Assembly: GCA_003483565.1 (NCBI GenBank)
Contig: DMYZ01000067.1
Location: forward strand, 1-5,199
Direction of reading: 5' to 3'
DNA: 5,199 bases
Origin: Prevotella sp.
Lineage (GTDB): Bacteria > Bacteroidota > Bacteroidia > Bacteroidales > Bacteroidaceae
The notes below the pieces were generated by a model. That model worked only from the letters and a program-made list of their open reading frames with translations. It had not been told where the DNA came from and did no database searches. Of the stretch, positions 1 to 5,199 are shown one piece after another (within the stretch, counting starts at the first letter, position 1; each line of letters opens with the position of its first letter). The translations under genes and the position numbers were made by a program.

Positions 1-20
1 AATAAATTCCTATTAAGTGT

Positions 21-36
21 ATGTAACCTTTTACAT
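21..36. terminator. Weak hairpin beyond the HTCS stop codon
   Basis: ATGTAA (21-26) and TTACAT (31-36) form a perfect 6-bp stem with a 4-base loop, about 30 bases beyond the HTCS stop on the minus strand. The stem is AT-rich and no T-run follows on either strand, so it is at best a weak terminator. Nothing else is recognisable in positions 1-65. Confidence 0.2.
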
Positions 37-65
37 TAAAATAAATTTCTACTACTGATATTGTA

Positions 66-3000
66 TCATTCTTTATATCTTTTTTTTCTTCTATAGCCCG
101 AAGGAGAGACACCAAATTGTTCCTTGAAGCATTTACTGAAATAAAAAGGACTTTCGAATCCTATATGGTAGGCTATTTCTGAAATGGTATATTTATCTTC
201 TTTCAACATTTCTGCTCCTTTTTTCATTCTGATAACCCGGATGAATTCATTAGGCGTGTATCCTGATACGCCCTTTATCTTTCTGAAGAAAAGAGTTCTT
301 CCCATGCCCATCTGGTCAGCAAAATCATTGACTGAAAATCTGGGATTGTTAAGTTCCCTTTTCATGATCTGGTTAAGTTTCTCTACAAAATCCTGGTCTT
401 TTTCCGTATTGGCGAGAAGAGGAGAAAAGGATTCTGTATCTTTGGAGAATTTTTTTCGAAGGCGTTCTCTTTCATCAAGTATTTGGAAGATACGTGCTTT
501 TAGAAGACTGGGGCTGAACGGTTTTGTGATATAAGCATCGGCTCCTGATTCTATTCCTTGAAGTTGATTTTCATTGGAAGCAAGGGCAGTAAGGAGGATG
601 ACCGGAATATGGCAGATTTCAAAATCACTTTTTATCTTTTTAGTAAGTTCAAAACCGTTCATTTCAGGCATCATCACATCACTGATGATAAGGCTGATAT
701 CTGAAGAATGAGCTTTCAGAAGTCCTTCCTTTCCGTCAGTTGCGGTGATAGTGTTGAAGTTGGTACGGAGTTCTCTCGCGAGAAAGTCACGAACATCATC
801 GTCGTCTTCGATCAGTAGGATAATTGTGTTTTTAGAACAGCGTGAGGTTTCTGTACTGTTATCTATGTCAGGATATGAATTTTTTTTCTTATCAATATGA
901 TAGTGTTGCGCTTGCAGTTTATTATCATTTAGGAACACGGCGTGTTCGTCCATATAGTCATTTTTATTATATACATTATTATCGAGAGGTAGTCTGACGC
1001 TGAAAATACTTCCACCTTCTGGATTTTCCTGATAAGAAATGGTGCCTTTGAGTACACTTACAAGTTCTTTAGTAAGATTAAGTCCTATACCAAAACTGTC
1101 ACCTGCATAGTGACTTTGCATGAAGCGGCTGAAGAGTTCCTTCTGTTTTTCTTCTGGGATGCCGATTCCTGTATCAATAACACGGATAATGAGAGATTTG
1201 GAATCTTTGTCTATATTTGCGTCTAAGCTCACGGAGCGTTTTGATGGTGTATATTTAAAAGCATTTGAGAGCAGGTTCCAGACGATCTTGTCAAGATGTC
1301 CTTTGTCTGTATACATCTCATACGCGTCTGTGTTATGGAGAAAAGTATATTTGATATGTTTGGAGGTGGCAGAATCTTTAAAAGTTTTATAAATATCGTT
1401 TAGTTGATTGATGATATTTACTTTTTCCAAATTTAGAGTAATCTTGTTATTTTGTATTTTCTGAAAAGTAAGCAATTGGTCAATAAGCCGGAGCATCCTT
1501 TGGGTACTTTTCCCCATAATGTCCAGAGAATAACCAAGTTCTTTCTGAAGTTTTTCCTTTTGTACTGTTATATTTATTTTTTCCAGTGAACCTTGTATAA
1601 GAGTAAGAGGCGTTCGGAATTCATGAGCTATGTTGGTGAAGAATTTTATCTTGTAGTTGGTTAGTACTTCTTCGATTTTCATCTGGTTCTTGAGATGACT
1701 GATATGTCGTATGGTCCGTACTATGAAAAGGGTAACAGCAACAATGATGATAGCATAGAGGAGAAACGCCCACCAACTGAAATAGAACGGTGGAGCTATT
1801 GTAATCCGGATTGTAGAAACCTTTCCGTTAGTTCCGTAGGCATTGGCTGCTTTGGCATGCAGAAGATAAGAACCAGATGGAAGGTATCTGTAAGTGATAG
1901 TTGTTTGAGAGGATGGTGAACTCCATTTCTTGTCGTAACCTTCCAACTGATACTGATATTTGACGGTTGAAGGGCTCTCGTATGAAAGGGTGGAAAGATT
2001 AATAGAAAAAGAATTCTGGTTATATTTTAATTTAATATGATTTGTATATGATATAGCTGTATTCATTGGAGATCCTGATTTACCTGGGGTGACAGGTTGC
2101 CCATTGATTTTCAGACCCGTGAAAGTAATGCTGAGCGGAGGAGCGGATTTCTCCGTTTTTTCAGGATTGATAAGAAGAAGTCCATAGTTCGTACCGAAAA
2201 GGAGATGTCCTCCGGGAAGTTGTATAGCCGAATTTTCACTTCCGACATTACCAGTCATATAAGGAGAAAAAAAGTGATTTTCAAAGCGTCCTGTTTTTTC
2301 AATGAAATGAGATATACCATATTCTGTAGAGATCCATTCATCATTGTTCCTATCTTCGAGAATAGTCTGTACTTTATTGCTGACCAGTCCGTCATGTGTA
2401 TCGAAAAATTTTATTTGAGGATGTCCGTAATCTTTGTTTTTTATGGTGCATCGTGCAATACCAGCACCAGCTATGGCTATCCAGATGTATCCTTGCCGGT
2501 CTTGCATGAGCCATCTTATTTCATCTCCAGTAAGTTTGCCGTTATCCGTATTATATAGATGATAAAAATGTGGAGCTTTTGTGAATTCTTTTGGATTTAA
2601 AATGATGATGCCTCCACTGGTTCCGGCCCAGATCATCCCATTTCGGTCTTCTATCAGGCATCGAACTTCCTGTAGCCCTACCGTGTTGGAAAAGAAAGAT
2701 CGGAATCTATACTTTCCTGAATTTTTTATTGCAAGTTCGAGCCCGCCTCCAAAAGTACCAATCCAGATTCTTCCTCGGTGGTCAGTTAGCATACAATAGA
2801 TATCATTATCAGAAAGGGTGTTGAGGGTATTGTCTTTTAGGTAATGCTGTTTGTCTACATATATTCCATTTCCTTTTGTCCCGATCCAAAGAACTCCGTT
2901 AGGTGCATACATCATGCAATAAACATTAGCGTTGAAATGATGGGCTGCCTTCAGATGTTTCATGTCTTGTGAGTAGGAATAGAGCCATCCATCACGGTTG

Positions 3001-4400
3001 GCTACTTCTATGGTTCCATCATTCATGCGTGTAATCATACGTATGATATTTGAATGATTAGGCAGATTCTTTCCTCCTGGAAAAAGGTGAACTACGCCTC
3101 TGTTAATAATCTTTAGATGAGCTACGCCGGTATATTCAGAACTAACCCAGATTCCTCCTGAGCGGTCTTTCAGAATATATTGCAGGAAATTGCTGGAAAT
3201 GTAGGATGCATGATCATTTGCTTTAATATGCTGAATCTTTTCTGTTTTAGGATCCATAATGAAAAGTCCGTTTCCGTAGGTTGAGATCCAAATTAATCCT
3301 TGAGCATTGGCAATATGGTAACGTTCATAATCAATGTACCTGACTTCTTGTGAAGGAAATAGTCTTATAGGATGAATTTTATTGCCATTGATACGGAACA
3401 ATACTCCCGTCTTATTATAAATCCATGGATGCTGCTCATCGTCTTTGACGATCTGCCCATTTGGTATATGCCATGTGCCCTTGTTGGGAGAAACTTTTCC
3501 ATTAAGATTAATATGGTATCCACCATTGGAGGAAAAGATGATGATTTGCTTTTTGTATGCTATGGCATCGGTAATTTTGTCGTCTCCTTTTCGTACTTCA
3601 GAAATAGTTGCTTTAAGAAAAATACCGTTGTCTCGTATTTCATAAACTTTTCCATTTGCTGTTAGGAAAAAGATTTTCTTTTTTGTAGTAATGTTTTTAA
3701 TGAAATTCCCTTTAGCCAATTTTCTTATTTTTCCATTGCGAAACAAACAAAGTGTGCGATCTGTACCAATATAAATGTTGCTTCTTCTTCCATGACAAAT
3801 GAAATTGATATGATTGCTTCCCGTTTCCTCTTTTTGATAGATGGAACTTGAAAAGTGATTCTTATGGTGGAGAATATGTATGCAGCCTTCTTGTTTTCCA
3901 TATAGCCAAATACCTTCATTGGGGACTTCAAGGAAGGAGTTGTAGTGCCGATTTCGTTTTTTCTCACCAGAATAGTCAATAAATTTTCCGGTTTTGGGAT
4001 TATAGCAGTTAAAAGTTTCAGCAGAAGTTCTGATCCATAAAAGTCCATATTTGTCTTCGTGGATTTCCTTGATGCGATTGTCATGTAAAGCGGTTGCACA
4101 GGAATCTCTTGTAATGGTTAGGAAGTTGTTTCCATCATAGCGTGCTAGTCCGTTCAGCGTACAAAACCAAATAAATCCTTTATGGTCTTGGTAGATACTG
4201 TAAACGGAATTGTCTGGCAACCCGTTTGAAGTTGTAATCTTTAAAGAACGCAATTCTACAGGAAGTGTCATCCTATTGACTTGATGAGAAATTGGGTGAA
4301 TTATCTTAAGGTTTGTTCTTGTTTTACTATGACAAGAACTTAAAGATAACAAAGCTACTGTTTGTAAGCAAAGAAGCAAATAAATACTATGTTTTTTCAT
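66..4400 (-). CDS. Hybrid two-component system regulator (HTCS): propeller sensor, histidine kinase, receiver, AraC-type DNA-binding domain
   Basis: Single-protein sensor and transcription activator of 1444 residues, the usual HTCS length, spanning the inner membrane. Residues 1-23 are a signal peptide ending in a lipobox-like LSSC. Residues about 50-750 carry repeated propeller blades with the IWxGT/GxxL signature, clear at 67-90, 367-384, 406-428, 503-515, 534-556, 579-602, 628-650 and 678-700; two seven-bladed propellers are expected from the family. A Y_Y_Y domain lies at about 795-868 and a membrane helix at about 873-894. The kinase has phospho-acceptor His926 in AHEFRTPLT, N-box Asn1042/Asn1046, G1 box Asp1076-Gly1080 and G2 box near Gly1104. 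The receiver has Glu1198/Asp1199, phospho-acceptor Asp1241, Thr1271 and Lys1293. An AraC-type double helix-turn-helix occupies about 1338-1437. The ATG at 4398-4400 is supported by an in-frame TAA two codons upstream and by the signal peptide directly after it. Nothing appears broken. The ligand is inferred from the divergent pectate lyase-like gene to be a pectin oligosaccharide; the sequence alone does not prove this. Confidence 0.97.
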   Translation of the reverse strand: MKKHSIYLLLCLQTVALLSLSSCHSKTRTNLKIIHPISHQVNRMTLPVELRSLKITTSNGLPDNSVYSIYQDHKGFIWFCTLNGLARYDGNNFLTITRDSCATALHDNRIKEIHEDKYGLLWIRTSAETFNCYNPKTGKFIDYSGEKKRNRHYNSFLEVPNEGIWLYGKQEGCIHILHHKNHFSSSIYQKEETGSNHINFICHGRRSNIYIGTDRTLCLFRNGKIRKLAKGNFIKNITTKKKIFFLTANGKVYEIRDNGIFLKATISEVRKGDDKITDAIAYKKQIIIFSSNGGYHINLNGKVSPNKGTWHIPNGQIVKDDEQHPWIYNKTGVLFRINGNKIHPIRLFPSQEVRYIDYERYHIANAQGLIWISTYGNGLFIMDPKTEKIQHIKANDHASYISSNFLQYILKDRSGGIWVSSEYTGVAHLKIINRGVVHLFPGGKNLPNHSNIIRMITRMNDGTIEVANRDGWLYSYSQDMKHLKAAHHFNANVYCMMYAPNGVLWIGTKGNGIYVDKQHYLKDNTLNTLSDNDIYCMLTDHRGRIWIGTFGGGLELAIKNSGKYRFRSFFSNTVGLQEVRCLIEDRNGMIWAGTSGGIIILNPKEFTKAPHFYHLYNTDNGKLTGDEIRWLMQDRQGYIWIAIAGAGIARCTIKNKDYGHPQIKFFDTHDGLVSNKVQTILEDRNNDEWISTEYGISHFIEKTGRFENHFFSPYMTGNVGSENSAIQLPGGHLLFGTNYGLLLINPEKTEKSAPPLSITFTGLKINGQPVTPGKSGSPMNTAISYTNHIKLKYNQNSFSINLSTLSYESPSTVKYQYQLEGYDKKWSSPSSQTTITYRYLPSGSYLLHAKAANAYGTNGKVSTIRITIAPPFYFSWWAFLLYAIIIVAVTLFIVRTIRHISHLKNQMKIEEVLTNYKIKFFTNIAHEFRTPLTLIQGSLEKINITVQKEKLQKELGYSLDIMGKSTQRMLRLIDQLLTFQKIQNNKITLNLEKVNIINQLNDIYKTFKDSATSKHIKYTFLHNTDAYEMYTDKGHLDKIVWNLLSNAFKYTPSKRSVSLDANIDKDSKSLIIRVIDTGIGIPEEKQKELFSRFMQSHYAGDSFGIGLNLTKELVSVLKGTISYQENPEGGSIFSVRLPLDNNVYNKNDYMDEHAVFLNDNKLQAQHYHIDKKKNSYPDIDNSTETSRCSKNTIILLIEDDDDVRDFLARELRTNFNTITATDGKEGLLKAHSSDISLIISDVMMPEMNGFELTKKIKSDFEICHIPVILLTALASNENQLQGIESGADAYITKPFSPSLLKARIFQILDERERLRKKFSKDTESFSPLLANTEKDQDFVEKLNQIMKRELNNPRFSVNDFADQMGMGRTLFFRKIKGVSGYTPNEFIRVIRMKKGAEMLKEDKYTISEIAYHIGFESPFYFSKCFKEQFGVSPSGYRRKKRYKE

Positions 4401-4439
4401 GTGTTAGGAATAGCAATTGATGACTTTGACCAATAGATG

Positions 4440-4447
4440 CAAAATTA
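4440..4447 (-). promoter_or_regulatory. Candidate promoter -7 element of the HTCS gene
   Basis: Read on the minus strand this is TAATTTTG, an exact match to the Bacteroidales -7 consensus TAnnTTTG. It lies 40 bases upstream of the HTCS start codon, predicting a leader of roughly 30 nucleotides. The -33 position is poor: the nearest match is AATG at 4467-4470 (minus strand), with a 19-base spacer. Chance matches occur in AT-rich DNA, but position and orientation fit. Confidence 0.5.
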
Positions 4448-4480
4448 TTGAATTAATTGATAAAAGCATTTAAACGGTGT

Positions 4481-4500
4481 TGAAAAGTTTAGTCTTTTCA
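4481..4500. repeat. Inverted repeat TGAAAAG-N6-CTTTTCA
   Basis: Perfect 7-bp arms at 4481-4487 and 4494-4500 flank a 6-base centre. It lies between the two candidate promoters, just upstream of the TTGTA cluster, so it could be a protein-binding site. In DNA this AT-rich a 7-bp inverted repeat is not rare, so a function is uncertain. Confidence 0.3.
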
Positions 4501-4504
4501 TTGG

Positions 4505-4542
4505 TTTGTACAAATTTGTATTAGAAAGGGACAATATTGTAT
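4505..4542 (+). promoter_or_regulatory. TTGTA direct-repeat cluster, candidate HTCS operator
   Basis: TTGTAC at 4506-4511, TTGTAT at 4516-4521 and TTGTAT at 4537-4542 are in the same orientation, at start-to-start spacings of 10 and 21 bases, about one and two helical turns. The copies are embedded in perfect palindromes TTTGTACAAA (4505-4514), TACAAATTTGTA (4509-4520) and ACAATATTGT (4531-4540). AraC-family activators bind direct half-sites about 21 bp apart, with the proximal one overlapping the -35 region; here the proximal copy falls where the -33 element of the 4564 promoter should be. Assignment to the neighbouring HTCS is inference. Confidence 0.45.
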
Positions 4543-4563
4543 GCTCAATAATAGTGACCTGTG

Positions 4564-4571
4564 TATATTTG
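4564..4571 (+). promoter_or_regulatory. Candidate promoter -7 element for the lyase gene
   Basis: TATATTTG matches the Bacteroidales TAnnTTTG consensus exactly and is the only exact plus-strand match I found between the genes. No good -33 TTTG sits at the normal spacing; the closest TTG, at 4537-4539, is 24 bases away. A weak -33 is compatible with a promoter that needs an activator. Transcription would start near 4578, giving a leader of about 400 nucleotides, so an undetected closer promoter is possible. Confidence 0.45.
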
Positions 4572-4873
4572 CAGATGAATCATGAATAACAAACTACTTT
4601 TTTAAATACTTATGACATGGCGAATTTTTTATCTTTTTGTTTTTTCTATTTACAGCTTAATGTTGGAACAGTTTATCTTAAGTTTATTGATTATAAACAT
4701 TTACATTCATCATAATCTTAGTAAGGTTTGTAATATGAATGATTATGAATTTTGTTCTAGTTTTTATATCAATTTTTGGAGGATGGTTGAATAATTGTAA
4801 CTGTTTAGTCATTATTAATTAGTGTGTCTATGAGATACCCTATGATGATAGGACATTGTATTGTGATTAACTA

Positions 4874-4900
4874 TTCTTTCATGCCGTAATGGCAATAGAA
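4874..4900 (+). other. Leader hairpin 1 upstream of lyase gene
   Basis: TGCC at 4882-4885 pairs with GGCA at 4891-4894 around the loop GTAAT. After an internal loop, TTCT at 4874-4877 pairs with AGAA at 4897-4900. No T-run follows on the plus strand, so it is not an intrinsic terminator. It would be part of the lyase mRNA leader if transcription starts upstream. Confidence 0.3.
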
Positions 4901-4913
4901 CAAATTGTAAAGA

Positions 4914-4947
4914 AGGCTTTTTCTTGGAATTAACTATGAAGAAGCCT
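4914..4947 (+). other. Leader hairpin 2 upstream of lyase gene
   Basis: AGGCTTTTTC at 4914-4923 pairs with GAAGAAGCCT at 4938-4947 over ten base pairs, one of them G-U, with a 14-base loop. It ends 32 bases before the preferred lyase start. There is no T-tract downstream on the plus strand, so a leader or mRNA-stability role is more likely than termination. Confidence 0.4.
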
Positions 4948-4979
4948 AAATGATAATAAAATTTAAAACATTTAAAAAT

Positions 4980-5199
4980 ATGAAACACACGTTAATTTGT
5001 TCAATTGGTAGTTTAATTCTATTGTTAGTATGTATCTCATGTTCAAAGAATATTATAGAGAAAGACGTTTTTATAAAGAAGACCACACCATTTCCTAATT
5101 ATGGTGAAGTGCTTGCTTTCCCTGGAGCAGAGGGTTTTGGACGATATACAACAGGAGGCCGAGGTGGTGATATTGTGCATGTTACTAATTTAAATGATG
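4980..5199 (+). CDS. Pectate lyase-like secreted protein, probable lipoprotein (N-terminal 73 residues; cut by window end)
   Basis: The visible part starts MKHTLICS, followed by a hydrophobic stretch to about residue 20 and Cys21 in the sequence VCISC, a lipobox-like end to a signal peptide, although Cys at position -3 is not canonical. A short linker follows, and then residues 47-73 carry FPGAEGFGRYTTGGRGG and a VHVTNLND-type segment. This opening is characteristic of Bacteroidales proteins with the pectate lyase right-handed beta-helix fold, mostly annotated as polysaccharide lyase family 1, which cleave polygalacturonan by beta-elimination. The catalytic residues lie beyond the window, so activity and subfamily cannot be checked. 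The gene is divergent from the HTCS, as expected for a regulated PUL enzyme. An in-frame ATG at 4950 would add ten residues (MIIKFKTFKN); I prefer 4980 because it gives a compact signal peptide. No Shine-Dalgarno sequence is present, only an A-rich stretch. Confidence 0.85.
   Translation, partial: MKHTLICSIGSLILLLVCISCSKNIIEKDVFIKKTTPFPNYGEVLAFPGAEGFGRYTTGGRGGDIVHVTNLND

Larger units (their letters stand above)
4401..4979. other. Divergent intergenic regulatory region between HTCS and lyase gene
   Basis: This 579-bp AT-rich gap separates two divergently transcribed genes. The HTCS-proximal part (about 4401-4580) holds candidate promoters on both strands, an inverted repeat and a direct-repeat cluster. 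The remainder (about 4580-4979) has no convincing gene, tRNA or mobile element. Its only open frame of note encodes 60 residues at 4612-4794, which I do not accept as a gene. The last 100 bases before the lyase contain two hairpins. Confidence 0.8.

Noticed and set aside
1120..1392. Plus-strand open frames inside the HTCS gene (also at 184-534, 1695-1919, 2097-2558, 2581-2799, 3372-3665)
   Set aside because: They lie antisense to a complete HTCS with all domains intact and show no domain motifs of their own.
3725..4099. Minus-strand 124-residue frame overlapping the HTCS N-terminal region
   Set aside because: It is an out-of-frame shadow of the same strand's real coding frame; the sequence has no recognisable domain.
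4612..4794. 60-codon plus-strand ORF with a hydrophobic N-terminus (MTWRIFYLFVF...)
   Set aside because: It is very AT-rich with no recognisable motif, and its hydrophobic residues (Phe, Ile, Leu, Tyr) are what AT-rich noncoding DNA yields. A real small membrane protein cannot be excluded, but nothing supports it.
4839..4852. Small hairpin CCTAT-GATG-ATAGG in the leader
   Set aside because: Only five base pairs, AT-rich, with no T-run; expected by chance.
4727..4910. Further TTGTA copies at 4728, 4795, 4856 and 4905
   Set aside because: They have no regular spacing and no nearby exact -7 box, so I did not include them in the candidate operator.
4961..4977. Tandem ATTTAAAA copies just before the lyase start
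   Set aside because: Two low-complexity copies in an A/T-rich stretch; this is the usual composition upstream of Bacteroidales start codons and needs no special explanation.

Overview
The window looks like part of a polysaccharide-utilisation locus (PUL) from a Bacteroidales bacterium, most likely Bacteroides or a close relative. Four things point there: a one-protein hybrid two-component system (HTCS) fusing a periplasmic propeller sensor, histidine kinase, receiver and AraC-type activator; AT-rich intergenic DNA; start codons without Shine-Dalgarno sequences; and exact matches to the Bacteroidales -7 promoter element TAnnTTTG on both strands between the genes. The genus is inferred; nothing here fixes the species.

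Layout: positions 1-65 are a short AT-rich tail beyond the regulator's stop codon, with one weak hairpin. Positions 66-4400 on the minus strand hold a complete 1444-residue HTCS with every catalytic motif intact. Positions 4401-4979 are a 579-bp divergent intergenic region. It contains a candidate minus-strand promoter for the HTCS, a 7-bp inverted repeat, a cluster of TTGTA(T/C) direct repeats at 10-bp and 21-bp spacing, a candidate plus-strand promoter directly next to that cluster, and then about 400 bp of AT-rich leader with two hairpins close to the downstream gene. From 4980 to the window edge on the plus strand is the first 73 codons of a secreted protein, probably a lipoprotein, with the N-terminal signature of family-1 pectate lyase-like proteins.

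How the parts may work together (inference from the family): the HTCS senses an oligosaccharide in the periplasm through its propeller domains, passes phosphate from His926 to Asp1241, and its C-terminal AraC domain activates the divergent pectin-degradation gene or genes. The repeat cluster just upstream of the plus-strand -7 box is the best candidate binding site. I see no wholly new system; the most interesting unexplained parts are this candidate operator and the unusually long, structured leader of the lyase gene.
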